Of a stretch of 64,000 bases of DNA, positions 1 to 8,919 are shown one piece after another. The DNA lies in contig NZ_JAAMQZ010000005.1 of NCBI RefSeq assembly GCF_013522825.1, forward strand, positions 62,001 through 126,000, in the 5' to 3' direction. The position numbers and the translations under genes are program-made. How positions within the stretch are numbered: position 1 is the stretch's first letter; every line of letters starts with the position of its first letter. The notes beneath the pieces are model-generated. The model saw nothing but the letters and a program-made list of their open reading frames with translations. It was not told the origin of the DNA and did no database searches. This stretch comes from Stutzerimonas stutzeri. Lineage in GTDB: Bacteria; Pseudomonadota; Gammaproteobacteria; Pseudomonadales; Pseudomonadaceae.

Positions 1-240
1 GAAGCGGCCGGCCTCGATCTCGGCCTGGATGTCCTTGAGATTGGCGATGATCTGGTCGCGCTCATCGCTGCTCAGCACGCCGGCCTTTTCCAGCATGGTG
101 GCGTGGGCGATCGAGCCCATGATGTCGTGGCGGTACAGGCGCTTGTCGAACTCGACGGAGGCGGTGAATCGGGCGACGAAGGCGTCGACGGGCTCGCTGA
201 AACGGCCGCCCCAGGACTGGTTGGTCTTGTCGGTGCTCAT
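1..240 (-). CDS. argH: Argininosuccinate lyase, N-terminal 80 codons (runs off the window)
   Basis: Splits argininosuccinate to arginine and fumarate, the last step of arginine biosynthesis. Only the first 80 codons are present; the frame is open to base 1. The start [20 protein letters not shown] is the typical argininosuccinate lyase N-terminus (the SWGGRF motif near residue 10 is characteristic). It is divergent from algZ, with 167 bases between the two starts; argH beside algZ is the arrangement I recall in Pseudomonas. Catalytic residues lie outside the window. Confidence 0.93.
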   Translation of the reverse strand, partial: MSTDKTNQSWGGRFSEPVDAFVARFTASVEFDKRLYRHDIMGSIAHATMLEKAGVLSSDERDQIIANLKDIQAEIEAGRF

Positions 241-407
241 GAATGCGCTCGCTGAAATCGGGAACTGTAAAAGCGCGGATGATAACAGGGTTGGCGGGTG
301 ACCCGGAGGCGCGGCGAACAGTGAGCTGCGCAGCATTTCCGAACTTTGTCGTCAACTCGGTGCGCGGGTGCCTTGCGGTCGTGCCGAGGCCCGCCGACAC
401 TGCCGGC

Positions 408-1481
408 ATGCAAACAATCCCGCAAAAAACCGCGCGCCCGATGGCTGCGGTGGATGATTTCTTCGTGCCCGAGCTGTGCCAGCCCGAGGCGCTGCTCGGC
501 CTGGTGTTGCTGGCCGAGCTGCTGGTGCTGGTACTGGTGCTGGCCCAGCCGATGCAGCCGGGCTTCGACTGGGTACGGCTGGCGCTGACGTCACTGTTCG
601 TGCAGTGGGTGATGCTGCTTTCGGTCGGGCTTACCTGCCGGCTGCGATCACTGCTGGCCAGGCTGTCGCCCTGGCTGGCCGGGCTCGCCTGCTGCGCGCT
701 GGTGGTGGGCCTGACGCTGGCCTGCACGGCGGTTGCCGATATCTATCAACTGGGCGGGCCGCTGCCGCGCGAGGGCGAGGTGAACCTGTATCTGCGCCAT
801 GCGTTGATCGGCCTGATCATGTCGGGCCTGCTGCTGCGTTATTTCTACCTGCAGAGCCAGTGGCGACGTCAGGAACAGGCCGAGTTGCGCGCGCGCATCG
901 AGTCGCTGCAGGCGCGGATTCGCCCGCACTTCCTGTTCAACAGCCTGAACAGCATCGCCAGCCTGGTGGCAACCGATCCGCGACAGGCCGAGCAGGCGGT
1001 GCTGGACCTTTCCGATCTGTTTCGCGCCAGTCTGGCCCGGCCCGGTACGTTGGTGCCCTGGCGCGAAGAGCTGGAGTTGTCGCGACGTTACCTGTCCATC
1101 GAACACTACCGCCTCGGTGAGCGGTTACAGGTGGAGTGGCAGGTGGATGGCGTGCCGGATGACCTGCCCATTCCGCAACTGACCCTGCAACCGTTGCTGG
1201 AAAATGCGCTGATCCACGGCATCCAGCCGCGCATCGAGGGCGGTACGGTTGGCGTGACGGCCTATTATGCCGATGGCGTTTTTCATTTGCAGGTCAGCAA
1301 TCCCTTCGACGGGACCGCTCAAGCACAGCCTTCCCGGGGCACCCGGCAGGCGCTGCACAATATAGACGCACGACTAACGGCACTTTTCGGCCCTGCGGCG
1401 AGTCTCAGCGTGGAGTGGCGTAACGCCCGTTACTACACGTGTCTACGCTATCCATGTGCGACACAAAAGCAGGAAGCCTGA
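408..1481 (+). CDS. algZ: Sensor histidine kinase AlgZ (FimS), LytS type
   Basis: Membrane sensor kinase partner of AlgR, which controls twitching motility, alginate and virulence genes in P. aeruginosa. The frame is open from 243, but the ATG at 408 gives 357 residues, the usual family length, and begins where similarity starts. Several hydrophobic segments (about residues 27-140) form the membrane part. The His_kinase domain follows with an H box RPHFLFNSLNSI (His174) and an N box LLENALIHG (Asn266). The C-terminal ATP lid is short, as in unorthodox LytS-type kinases. The stop lies 5 bases before the algR ATG, so the two are co-transcribed. Confidence 0.93.
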   Translation: MQTIPQKTARPMAAVDDFFVPELCQPEALLGLVLLAELLVLVLVLAQPMQPGFDWVRLALTSLFVQWVMLLSVGLTCRLRSLLARLSPWLAGLACCALVVGLTLACTAVADIYQLGGPLPREGEVNLYLRHALIGLIMSGLLLRYFYLQSQWRRQEQAELRARIESLQARIRPHFLFNSLNSIASLVATDPRQAEQAVLDLSDLFRASLARPGTLVPWREELELSRRYLSIEHYRLGERLQVEWQVDGVPDDLPIPQLTLQPLLENALIHGIQPRIEGGTVGVTAYYADGVFHLQVSNPFDGTAQAQPSRGTRQALHNIDARLTALFGPAASLSVEWRNARYYTCLRYPCATQKQEA

Positions 1482-1486
1482 TCCAT

Positions 1487-2233
1487 ATGAATGTGCTGAT
1501 TGTCGATGACGAACCTCTGGCACGCGAGCGCCTCGGTCGCCTGGTAGGTGAACTTGACGGCTATCGTGTCCTGGAGCCTTCTGCCAGCAATGGCGAAGAA
1601 GCCCTCACCCTGATCGAGGAGCTGCGGCCTGATATCGTTCTGCTGGATATCCGCATGCCGGGCCTCGATGGCCTGCAGGTCGCGGCGAAACTGTGCGAAC
1701 GTGATGCGCCGCCGGCGGTGATCTTCTGTACCGCCCATGACGAATTTGCCCTTGAAGCGTTCCAGGTCAGTGCGGTCGGCTATCTGGTCAAGCCGGTACG
1801 CCCGGAGCATCTGGCCGAGGCGCTGAAAAAGGCCGAGCGCCCGAACCGCGTCCAGCTCGCGGCGCTGACCCGGCCCGCGGCGATTGCCGGCAGCGGCCCG
1901 CGCAGCCATATCAGCGCCCGCACGCGCAAGGGCATCGAGCTGATTCCGCTGGCTCAGGTGATCTACTTCATTGCCGATCACAAGTACGTCACCCTGCGGC
2001 ACGAGAACGGCGAGGTGCTGCTGGATGAGCCACTGAAAGCGCTGGAAGATGAATTTGGCGAGCGTTTCGTGCGCGTTCACCGCAATGCGCTGGTCTACCG
2101 CGACCGCATCGAGCGCCTGCAGCGCACCCCGCTTGGCCATTTCCAGCTGTTTCTCAAGGGACTCGAAGGCGAGCCGCTGACCGTCAGTCGCCGACATGTC
2201 GCGGGTGTGCGTAAGTTGATGAATACGCTATAG
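1487..2233 (+). CDS. algR: Response regulator AlgR (LytTR family)
   Basis: DNA-binding regulator of alginate and type IV pilus genes. It has an N-terminal receiver domain (residues 1-120; acidic pocket Asp7/Asp8, phospho-acceptor Asp54 in LLDIRMPG, Lys in the LVKPV motif) and a C-terminal LytTR domain (about 140-245) that binds DNA. The frame opens at 1439, but the ATG at 1487 gives MNVLIVDDEPLARERLG and 248 residues, exactly the AlgR length. It follows algZ by 5 bases and precedes hemC by about 100 bases, the conserved Pseudomonas order. Confidence 0.96.
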   Translation: MNVLIVDDEPLARERLGRLVGELDGYRVLEPSASNGEEALTLIEELRPDIVLLDIRMPGLDGLQVAAKLCERDAPPAVIFCTAHDEFALEAFQVSAVGYLVKPVRPEHLAEALKKAERPNRVQLAALTRPAAIAGSGPRSHISARTRKGIELIPLAQVIYFIADHKYVTLRHENGEVLLDEPLKALEDEFGERFVRVHRNALVYRDRIERLQRTPLGHFQLFLKGLEGEPLTVSRRHVAGVRKLMNTL

Positions 2234-2331
2234 CAGCTCCTGGCTTGAAGCTGCTTCCTTGATTCCTGCCAAACCAGTGACAGGGCCGGGCCTGTTATCA
2301 TCACCGGCAATTCACTGTTCTGGAATTGTCC

Positions 2332-3270
2332 ATGTCTCGCGAAATCCGCATCGCCACCCGCAAGAGTGCCCTGGCCCTGTGGCAGGCCGAATACGTCAAG
2401 GCGCGCCTCGAAGCCGAACACCCCCATGTGACGGTCAGCCTGGTGCCCATGGTCAGCCGTGGCGACAAGCTGCTGGATGCGCCGCTGGCGAAGATCGGCG
2501 GCAAGGGCCTGTTCGTCAAGGAGCTGGAAACCGCGTTGCTGGAGAACGAGGCCGATATCGCCGTGCATTCCATGAAGGACGTGCCGATGGAGTTCCCTGA
2601 GGGACTCGGCCTGTACTGCATCTGCGAGCGGGAAGACCCGCGCGATGCCTTCGTCTCCAGCAGCTTCGAGGATTTCGCCGCGCTGCCGGCGGGCGCGGTG
2701 GTCGGCACCTCCAGCCTGCGCCGTCAGGCCCAGCTGCTGGCGCGGCGTCCGGACCTGAAAATCCAGTTCCTGCGTGGCAACGTCAACACCCGCCTGGCCA
2801 AACTGGATGCCGGTGAATATGACGCCATCATCCTCGCCGCCGCCGGGCTGATCCGCCTTGGCTTCGGTGAGCGCATCCGCTCCAGCATCAGCGTCGAGGA
2901 CAGCCTGCCGGCAGGCGGGCAGGGCGCTGTCGGTATCGAATGCCGTACCGGCGACAGCGAACTGCATCAGTTGCTGGAATGTCTGAATCACCCCGAAACC
3001 GCGCTGCGCGTCACCGCCGAACGTGCGCTGAACCGTCATCTGAATGGCGGCTGCCAGGTGCCCATCGCCTGCTATGCCGTGCTCGAAGACGACCAGCTCT
3101 GGCTGCGTGGCCTGGTCGGCCAGCCGGATGGCGAGGTGCTGCTGCGTGCCGAGGGCCGGGCGCCCGCCACCGAGGCCGAAGTGCTGGGCGTGCGCATCGC
3201 CGAAGAGCTGCTGGCGCAGGGTGCGGGAAAAATCCTTCAGGACATCTACGGCGAGGCCGGCAAGGCGTGA
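2332..3270 (+). CDS. hemC: Porphobilinogen deaminase (hydroxymethylbilane synthase)
   Basis: Polymerises four porphobilinogen molecules to hydroxymethylbilane in the cytosol. 312 residues from the ATG at 2332; an in-frame TTG lies two codons upstream. Visible marks are [14 protein letters not shown] at the N-terminus, VHSMKDVP, the [10 protein letters not shown] substrate-binding stretch, and NGGCQVPIA, where Cys241 holds the dipyrromethane cofactor. Its stop overlaps the GTG start of hemD, so translation is probably coupled. A candidate -10 (TATCAT) sits at 2296-2301 without a good -35. Confidence 0.97.
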   Translation: MSREIRIATRKSALALWQAEYVKARLEAEHPHVTVSLVPMVSRGDKLLDAPLAKIGGKGLFVKELETALLENEADIAVHSMKDVPMEFPEGLGLYCICEREDPRDAFVSSSFEDFAALPAGAVVGTSSLRRQAQLLARRPDLKIQFLRGNVNTRLAKLDAGEYDAIILAAAGLIRLGFGERIRSSISVEDSLPAGGQGAVGIECRTGDSELHQLLECLNHPETALRVTAERALNRHLNGGCQVPIACYAVLEDDQLWLRGLVGQPDGEVLLRAEGRAPATEAEVLGVRIAEELLAQGAGKILQDIYGEAGKA

Positions 3271-4037
3271 GCGGCTGGCGTCTGCTGCTGACGCGCCCGG
3301 CTGAGGAGTGCGCCGCGCTGTCGGCGGCGCTGTCGGCAGAAGGTGTGCAGAGTAGCAGCCTGCCGCTGCTCGCCATCGAAGGGCTGCCGGAAACGCCCGA
3401 ACAGCGCGCGACCATGCTCGAATTGGATCGCTACTGCGCGGTGGTGGTGGTGAGCAAGCCTGCGGCCAGGCTGGGGTTGGAGCTGCTGGATCGCTACTGG
3501 CCACAGCCGCCGCACGCGCAGGTCTGGTTCAGTGTCGGCGGCGCCACCGGCGCGCTGCTGGAAGACTTTGGTCTGGATGCCAGCTGGCCGGTCAGCGGCG
3601 ACGATAGCGAAGCACTGCTGGCCTTGCCGCGCTTCAACGAGGTGCTGGAGGCCGCAACGGACCCCAGGGTGCTGATCCTGCGTGGTCAGGGCGGTCGCGA
3701 GCACCTGGCCGATACCCTCTGCAGCCGGGGCGTCCAGGTAGACAAACTGGAACTCTATCGGCGCTACCTGCCGGAGTATCCGCCCGGAACGCTGATCGAA
3801 ACCCTGCGCTCGCAGCGACTCAATGCACTGCTGGTCAGCAGCGGCCAGGGGCTGGAGTCGTTGCACGCGCTGGCGGGTTCGGACTGGCCCGAACTTTGTG
3901 AGCTACCCTTGTTCGTACCCAGTCCCCGCGTTGCAAAAATGGCTGAAGCGCTGGGCGCGAAAAAAATAGTGGACTGCCGCGGTGCCGGAATCGCGGCTTT
4001 GCTGGCGGCGCTGCGGGCAACTCCCGAGCCCGCTTAA
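3267..4037 (+). CDS. hemD: Uroporphyrinogen-III synthase
   Basis: Closes and inverts ring D of hydroxymethylbilane to give uroporphyrinogen III. The reading frame is open far upstream inside hemC, but the GTG at 3267, overlapping the hemC stop, gives the expected start (M)[17 protein letters not shown] and 256 residues. The family is weakly conserved; recognisable parts are the N-terminal [16 protein letters not shown] and the C-terminal [16 protein letters not shown] segment. It lies between hemC and hemX in one operon. Confidence 0.93.
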   Translation: MSGWRLLLTRPAEECAALSAALSAEGVQSSSLPLLAIEGLPETPEQRATMLELDRYCAVVVVSKPAARLGLELLDRYWPQPPHAQVWFSVGGATGALLEDFGLDASWPVSGDDSEALLALPRFNEVLEAATDPRVLILRGQGGREHLADTLCSRGVQVDKLELYRRYLPEYPPGTLIETLRSQRLNALLVSSGQGLESLHALAGSDWPELCELPLFVPSPRVAKMAEALGAKKIVDCRGAGIAALLAALRATPEPA

Positions 4038-4056
4038 CGATGCAAAGGATGGAAAT

Positions 4057-5232
4057 GTGAGCGAAGTAGAGTCCGACAAGACGCCTCGGCAACCCTCGAA
4101 GCCGGAACCCGTTACCCCCGCCAGGGAAAATCCATCGAGCACAGCGACCGGCACCACGCAGACCGGCACCACGCACAAGAACACGAATGGTCGCGGCACG
4201 CTGGCCGCTCTGGCCTTGCTGGTGGGGCTGGCCGGTCTGGCCGCCGGTAGCTACAGCCTCTGGCAGATGCAGCAACTGGCCGGCCAGGAGCAACAGCGGA
4301 GCGAAAGCCTGCAGGCCGCCCGTCAGCAGGCGGCCCAGGTGAACGAGCGCAGCCAGCAACTGGTCACGCGCCTGACACGCCTGGAGCAATTGCCCACGGC
4401 GGAGCAGCTGGGCGAGCAGCGGCGTTTGCTGGCGGAATTGCAAAGCGATCAGCAACGGCTTTCCGGGCGTGTCGAACAGGTGCTGGGCGCCAGTCGCGAG
4501 CAATGGCAGCTTGCCGAAGCCGAGCACCTGCTGCGCATGGCCATGCTGCGTCTGTCGGCCATGCAGGATGTGAACAGCGCCGTTTCGCTGGTCGAAGAGG
4601 CGGACCTGATCCTGCGCCGGCAGGATGATCCGGGCGCCTACGCCGCCCGGCAGAAGCTGCTGGAAGGTCTGGAGGCCTTGCGCAGCCTGCCCGAACTGGA
4701 CCGTACCGGCCTGTTCCTGCAGCTTGGCGCCCTCGGCGGCCAGGCCAACCAGCTGAGCGCCCTGGCGCCGGAGTTCCAGCTTGGCCAGGCCCGCGAGAGC
4801 CAGGGCGACAGTCGCTGGCGGCAGTGGTTGGACGAGCTGACTCGCTACGTGCGGATCGATTTCAATGCGGGCACCGACGTCAAGCCGCTGCTGGCCGGGC
4901 AAAGCCTGGCGCAGGTGCGACTGGCCCTTTCGCTGGCCATCGAGCAGGCGCAATGGGCCGTGCTCAACGGCAACACCGAGGTCTATCGGCAGTCGTTGGC
5001 CCAGGCCGTGCGCCTGATCGAGGATCACTTCAACGAGGACAACGGCCAGAGCCGTGGTCTGCGCGACCGCATCGAAGCGCTGTCCGCGCGGCAGGTATCG
5101 GTCACCCTGCCGGATCTTGCTCCCGCGCTGCAGACCCTGCAGGCCTATGTGCAGAAACGCCAGACCGGCAAGAGTGACGAAGCGCCTGCCGGCGAGGCCG
5201 AACAGGCAGGCGAAGAGGATGTGCGCTCATGA
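4057..5232 (+). CDS. hemX: HemX-like membrane protein of the haem operon
   Basis: 391 residues from a GTG at 4057 preceded by an AGGATGG ribosome site; the frame is open further upstream without initiator support. A polar Thr/Pro-rich N-terminus (1-46) is followed by one transmembrane helix (about 48-68), a coiled-coil Gln/Glu/Arg-rich region and an all-helical periplasmic domain. The family was once called uroporphyrin-III C-methyltransferase, but there is no SAM-binding methylase domain; its role is unknown and probably structural. The stop overlaps the hemY ATG by four bases (ATGA). Confidence 0.9.
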   Translation: MSEVESDKTPRQPSKPEPVTPARENPSSTATGTTQTGTTHKNTNGRGTLAALALLVGLAGLAAGSYSLWQMQQLAGQEQQRSESLQAARQQAAQVNERSQQLVTRLTRLEQLPTAEQLGEQRRLLAELQSDQQRLSGRVEQVLGASREQWQLAEAEHLLRMAMLRLSAMQDVNSAVSLVEEADLILRRQDDPGAYAARQKLLEGLEALRSLPELDRTGLFLQLGALGGQANQLSALAPEFQLGQARESQGDSRWRQWLDELTRYVRIDFNAGTDVKPLLAGQSLAQVRLALSLAIEQAQWAVLNGNTEVYRQSLAQAVRLIEDHFNEDNGQSRGLRDRIEALSARQVSVTLPDLAPALQTLQAYVQKRQTGKSDEAPAGEAEQAGEEDVRS

Positions 5233-6467
5233 AGCGGCTGGCCCTGTTCCTTATCGTTCTGCTGGCCATTGTCGGCGCCGTCGGCTGGGCCGTGTCGAAG
5301 GACGCCGGCTATGTCCTGATCAGCTATGACCGCTTTCGCTACGAGTCGAGCCTCTGGGTTCTGCTCGGGCTGCTGGCCTGCCTCTGGCTGCTGAGCGTGC
5401 TGGTGCACTGGGTGCTGGGCCTGTTGCAGGCATCCGGTGCGCTGGTCAATCCCTGGTCGCGCCGTCATCGCGAGCGCCGTATCGCCAAGGCATCGCGTAG
5501 CGGGCTGCGCGAGCTGGCTGAAGGCCAGTGGAGCAACGCGCTCGTTCATCTGCGGGTCGCCGCCGAGCATGACCGGCAGCCGCTGGTGCATTATCTGGGC
5601 GCTGCCCGGGCAGCCAGTGAGCTGGGTGAGCATGAGCAGAGCGACGAACTGCTGCGCCGTGCGCGCGAGCGTGAACCCGAAGCCGGCCTGGCTATCGGCC
5701 TGACCCAGGCGCAGCTGCAGATCGCCAGGGGCCAGTATGCCGAGGCGCGGGAAACGCTGAACGGGTTGCATGACGAGCATCCGCGTCATCATCAGGTGCT
5801 GACCCTGCTGCAACAGCTCTATGTGCAGCTGCGCGACTGGCCCGCCCTGTGCCGCCTGCTTCCGGAGCTGCGCAAGCACCGTGTACTGTCACCGGCACGC
5901 CTGAGCGAACTGGAGCTGCTGGCGTGGACGGCGGCCATCGAACAGTCTGTGCTGCTTCCCGAAGCAACTGCCGAAGAAGCCCGGCAGGCGCTCGGGCAGC
6001 GCTGGCAGAGCGTGCCGAACGGCCTGCGCAACGAGCCCGCGCTGGTACGTGCCTATGCCGATGGCCTCGCGCGCCTCGGGGATGAGGCCAGGGCGGAGGA
6101 GGTTCTGCATGCGGCGCTCAAGCGGCAGTTCGATGATCGCCTGGTCGAGCGCTATGGGCGTGTCCAGGGGCGTGAGCCGTCGCGGCAGCTGAACCATGCC
6201 GAAGGCTGGCTGAAGGATCATCCCGGCAATGCCGAGCTGCTGCTGGCGCTGGCCCGGCTGAGCCTGCGCAACGAACTCTGGGGCAAGGCGCGCGACTATT
6301 TCGAAGCCAGCCTGCGCCTGGAGCACCGCCCGCAAACCTGCGCCGAACTGGCTCGGCTGCTGGCGCGACTCGGTGACAAGGAACGCAGCAACCGGCTGTT
6401 TCAGGAGGGGCTCGGGTTGGTCGAGGGGGCGAGCGACAGCCGATTGCCGGTAATCAGCAACAGTTAG
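5229..6467 (+). CDS. hemY: HemY-like membrane TPR protein
   Basis: 412 residues. Two transmembrane helices (about 5-22 and 41-65) make the HemY N-terminal domain, followed by a cytosolic alpha-helical TPR-like region rich in Ala, Leu and Glu. It is linked with late haem biosynthesis only by operon position and is not the Gram-positive HemY oxidase. The start overlaps the hemX stop in ATGA. It is the last gene of hemC-hemD-hemX-hemY; a weak hairpin follows at 6475-6496. Confidence 0.91.
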   Translation: MKRLALFLIVLLAIVGAVGWAVSKDAGYVLISYDRFRYESSLWVLLGLLACLWLLSVLVHWVLGLLQASGALVNPWSRRHRERRIAKASRSGLRELAEGQWSNALVHLRVAAEHDRQPLVHYLGAARAASELGEHEQSDELLRRAREREPEAGLAIGLTQAQLQIARGQYAEARETLNGLHDEHPRHHQVLTLLQQLYVQLRDWPALCRLLPELRKHRVLSPARLSELELLAWTAAIEQSVLLPEATAEEARQALGQRWQSVPNGLRNEPALVRAYADGLARLGDEARAEEVLHAALKRQFDDRLVERYGRVQGREPSRQLNHAEGWLKDHPGNAELLLALARLSLRNELWGKARDYFEASLRLEHRPQTCAELARLLARLGDKERSNRLFQEGLGLVEGASDSRLPVISNS

Positions 6468-6474
6468 CAATAGG

Positions 6475-6496
6475 ACAGGCGCTCAAGGGCGCCTGT
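6475..6496 (+). terminator. Weak hairpin after hemY
   Basis: ACAGGCGC (6475-6482) pairs with GCGCCTGT (6489-6496) around a six-base loop, eight bases after the hemY stop. No clear T-run follows, so it may end transcription inefficiently or only protect the 3' end. Confidence 0.4.
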
Positions 6497-6506
6497 TGTC
6501 ACGATC

Positions 6507-6669
6507 AGGGCGATTGCGCTATGGCGTTATTCTGCGATGGTCGTTCGATAAAAGCGCTGGAGGCTGGACGAAAAAACGCCATGTGCGCTCGAACCTGGAT
6601 CGCTTGTCGTTCAGCCTCCAGCTTTCCAGCGCTGTTTTCGGCTCTTTGAGCGCATGGCGCGATCGCCCT
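6507..6669. repeat. Imperfect long inverted repeat with a GGAGGC-type dispersed element
   Basis: Outer arms AGGGCGATTGCGCTATGGCG (6507-6526) and CGCATGGCGCGATCGCCCT (6651-6669) are near-complementary. Inside, the motif at 6545-6576 (TCGATAAAAGCGCTGGAGGC onwards) faces an inverted partner, CAGCCTCCAGC and CCAGCGCTGTTTT, at 6612-6637. The inner motif recurs at 21541-21578 (opposite strand) and at 50083-50120. It fills most of the hemY-dsbH gap. I infer a small non-coding mobile or REP-like element. Confidence 0.6.
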
Positions 6670-6746
6670 GCTGTCACGATGAGCACGCTTGCAGCTTGCC
6701 ACGCAGGCTAATACCGTAGCGAGCTTTTCCTGCCTGCGGAGCCATC

Positions 6747-7238
6747 ATGAACCTGGCCAGCCCTCGTTCTCTCTTTCTTCTGGCATTCATCGGCTGCGTG
6801 CTGATGATGATCGCCGCACTCTACCTGGAGCATGTGGTCGGCCTGGCGCCATGCCCGCTGTGTGTCGTGCAGCGGATCTGCGTGATCGGCTTCGGCCTGG
6901 TCTGCCTGGTCGCCGCGTTGCACGGGCCGCGCAAGGCCGGACGGCGTGGCTATTCGATCCTGGCCCTGCTGTTCGCGCTGGCGGGTGGCGCGACGGCCAT
7001 TCGGCAAATCTGGCTGCAAGGCCTGCCTGCCGACCAGTTGCCCAGTTGCCTGCCCAGCCTCGAATACATGATGGATGCACTGCCGTTCCAGGAGATTGCC
7101 CGCCTGGTGCTGCATGGCACGGCCGAGTGCGCCGAAGTCAGCTGGACCCTGCTCGGCATGAGCATTCCCGAATGGACCCTGCTGTCGTTCATCGGCATGT
7201 CGCTGTTCTGTGTCTGGCAGTTGCTGCGCCGCGATTGA
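6747..7238 (+). CDS. dsbB: DsbB-family disulfide bond formation protein (DsbH-like)
   Basis: Inner-membrane quinone-linked oxidase that re-oxidises a DsbA-type periplasmic thiol oxidase. 163 residues with four hydrophobic segments. The first cysteine pair is CPLC (Cys36, Cys39), after the first helix; the second pair is Cys101 and Cys128 in the second periplasmic loop, all as in DsbB. In P. aeruginosa the gene at this position is called dsbH. ATG at 6747; the unlinked region before it carries repeats, so it probably has its own promoter. Confidence 0.92.
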   Translation: MNLASPRSLFLLAFIGCVLMMIAALYLEHVVGLAPCPLCVVQRICVIGFGLVCLVAALHGPRKAGRRGYSILALLFALAGGATAIRQIWLQGLPADQLPSCLPSLEYMMDALPFQEIARLVLHGTAECAEVSWTLLGMSIPEWTLLSFIGMSLFCVWQLLRRD

Positions 7239-7487
7239 GGTAATTTGTCTGCGCGCGTGAATGATCGCTGCGCTGGGTGGTCAAGATTGCAGATCGGCGC
7301 GTTCCGCTAGCCTGCTCGAGCGCCGAACAATTGTCCGCGCAGCTTGAAGCTTCGATCGCCGGAGCTTAGTCTGCTCGGACAGCGTCTGATTCCGCCGTTG
7401 CGCGATCACTCGGCCAAGGCGATATCACCAGACAAACATGTCTCGGAAGGCGTAACAGACAATATCGATTAGGGAAGTGAGGTCATC

Positions 7488-7955
7488 ATGCTCGAGAGCT
7501 GTCGGAACGCCCAGGAACGCTGGGGAGGTGTACACCTGCTGATCGACCGCTGGCTGCAGGAGCGCCATGCACTGATCAAGGTATTCGATGAGCTGAAGGG
7601 CGCAGAGGCTGCGCTGAGCCGTCCGGCTTTGCAGAGCTTTTGTCAGATCCTGCTGGACTATGTCTCGGCGGGGCATTTCGAGATATACGAACAGCTGCTT
7701 CAGGAAGCCGAGGCCTTCGGCGACAAACGTGGCCTTGAGCTGGCCCATCAGATATACCCGCGCATCGAGGCCATTACCGATGTCGCCGTGGCATTCAACG
7801 ATCGTTGTGACAAGGGCGACTGCCTGGACAGCCCAGGTCTGCATGACGAATTGCAGCATCTCGGACAGTTGCTCCACGAGCGTTTCGAGCTTGAAGATTG
7901 CCTGATCGAAGTTCTGCATATGGCGCACAAGCAGGCCGCAGCTGCGACCGTCTGA
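7488..7955 (+). CDS. algQ: Anti-sigma-70 regulator AlgQ (Rsd homologue)
   Basis: 155-residue all-helical protein of the Rsd/AlgQ family, which binds the housekeeping sigma factor (region 4) and shifts RNA polymerase towards alternative sigma factors; in P. aeruginosa it affects alginate and siderophore production. The start [26 protein letters not shown] and the [11 protein letters not shown] segment fit the family. A GAGG-type ribosome site lies before the ATG. The 249 bases upstream to dsbB contain no further gene. algP follows 227 bases downstream, as in P. aeruginosa. Confidence 0.93.
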   Translation: MLESCRNAQERWGGVHLLIDRWLQERHALIKVFDELKGAEAALSRPALQSFCQILLDYVSAGHFEIYEQLLQEAEAFGDKRGLELAHQIYPRIEAITDVAVAFNDRCDKGDCLDSPGLHDELQHLGQLLHERFELEDCLIEVLHMAHKQAAAATV

Positions 7956-8070
7956 GTCGCACGCCGGCTCTGTCCGATAGCGTGTTGCTCGCAGTGCGGC
8001 TGCGTTCCGAAAGTCCGTAGAGGGCAGGGACGCCGAGTCATGCGCGCGAATATTCAGCGCGTAAAAGCTT

Positions 8071-8089
8071 CGCGGGCATGGCCCGCTCC
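8071..8089. repeat. REP half-site between algQ and algP
   Basis: CGCGGGCATGGCCCGCTCC is an imperfect palindrome matching the REP arms found at 60031-60095 (GGAGCGGGCCATGCCCGCG in the other orientation). It is a typical Pseudomonas extragenic element and lies about 90 bases before the algP start. Confidence 0.6.
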
Positions 8090-8182
8090 GCAGGGGGGCG
8101 TCCATCGGCAGCAGCCAACAGGGACATAGCTTTTCACCGGCCTGCTAATATGGCCGGACCCATATCGCCAGGAGGCGTCTTC

Positions 8183-8917
8183 ATGCCCGCGAAGAAAAAG
8201 TCGGTTACCACTCCGTTGCATCTGCTCGAGCAGCTCTCGCGCAGCCTGGTGGTACATTTGCAGAAAGCCTGCGACGACGCGCAGAAAGAGCCGGAGCTGC
8301 TGCTTGCCAAGCTCGAAAAGCAGCGTGGCAAGGTTCAGGAAAAACTGGTCAAGGCTCGGGCCAGGCTCGACGAGGCGGGTAATGCTGGCAAGTCGAAAGC
8401 GCAGGCCAAGGCGCGCTCGAAACTGGCCGAACTGGATGACATGCTGGCGCTGCTGCAGGCGCGGCAAAACGAAACCCTGAGTTATCTGGCCGAACTCAAG
8501 CGTGATGCTGAAAAGAGTCTGACGCTCGCCCAGGGTGTTACCAAGGTCGGGCAGGCTGCCGTGCAGGCACTGGCCGCGCGCGACAAGGCTTCTGCGCCAG
8601 TCGCGAAAGCACCGGCACGGCCTTCTGCTCGGACTGCCAAGCCTGCAACCAAGGCTGCTCCAGCCAAGCCTGCAGCAGCTTCGACCCGTTCAGCCGCAGC
8701 CGCTACCCGTGCCCGCAAGCCTGCTGCGGCGCCGAAACCGGCTGCTGCCGCTCGGCCCGTTGAAGACAAACCGACTGCAACGAAAGCGCCTGCTGCCCGC
8801 CCAGCCGCCAGCCGCAGCAGAGCCCCCGCTGCGCCAAAGCCCGCTGCAACCAGGCCTGCGGCGGCAAAGAAGCCGGCTACCCGCAAGCCGGCTACGAAAC
8901 CGACGATAGAGTCCTGA
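8183..8917 (+). CDS. algP: Histone-like transcriptional regulator AlgP
   Basis: 244 residues. The N-terminal part (1-130) is helical and coiled-coil rich; the C-terminal part is a histone H1-like tail of Lys, Pro and Ala (KPAA, KAPA, RPAA motifs) that would bind DNA non-specifically. AlgP is a nucleoid-associated activator of algD in P. aeruginosa. The ATG at 8183 has a strong AGGAGG site; the frame is open to 8078 without one. The tail is shorter and less regular than the roughly 45-50 KPAA repeats I recall for P. aeruginosa. Confidence 0.92.
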   Translation: MPAKKKSVTTPLHLLEQLSRSLVVHLQKACDDAQKEPELLLAKLEKQRGKVQEKLVKARARLDEAGNAGKSKAQAKARSKLAELDDMLALLQARQNETLSYLAELKRDAEKSLTLAQGVTKVGQAAVQALAARDKASAPVAKAPARPSARTAKPATKAAPAKPAAASTRSAAAATRARKPAAAPKPAAAARPVEDKPTATKAPAARPAASRSRAPAAPKPAATRPAAAKKPATRKPATKPTIES

Positions 8918-8919
8918 TC

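Noticed and set aside
341..368. AlgU (sigma-E type) promoter upstream of algZ, from GAACTT at 341
   Set aside because: No TCTGA-like -10 at 16-17 bases.
6496..6711. 71-codon plus-strand frame between hemY and dsbB
   Set aside because: It lies wholly within the inverted-repeat element and has no ribosome site or similarity to a known family.
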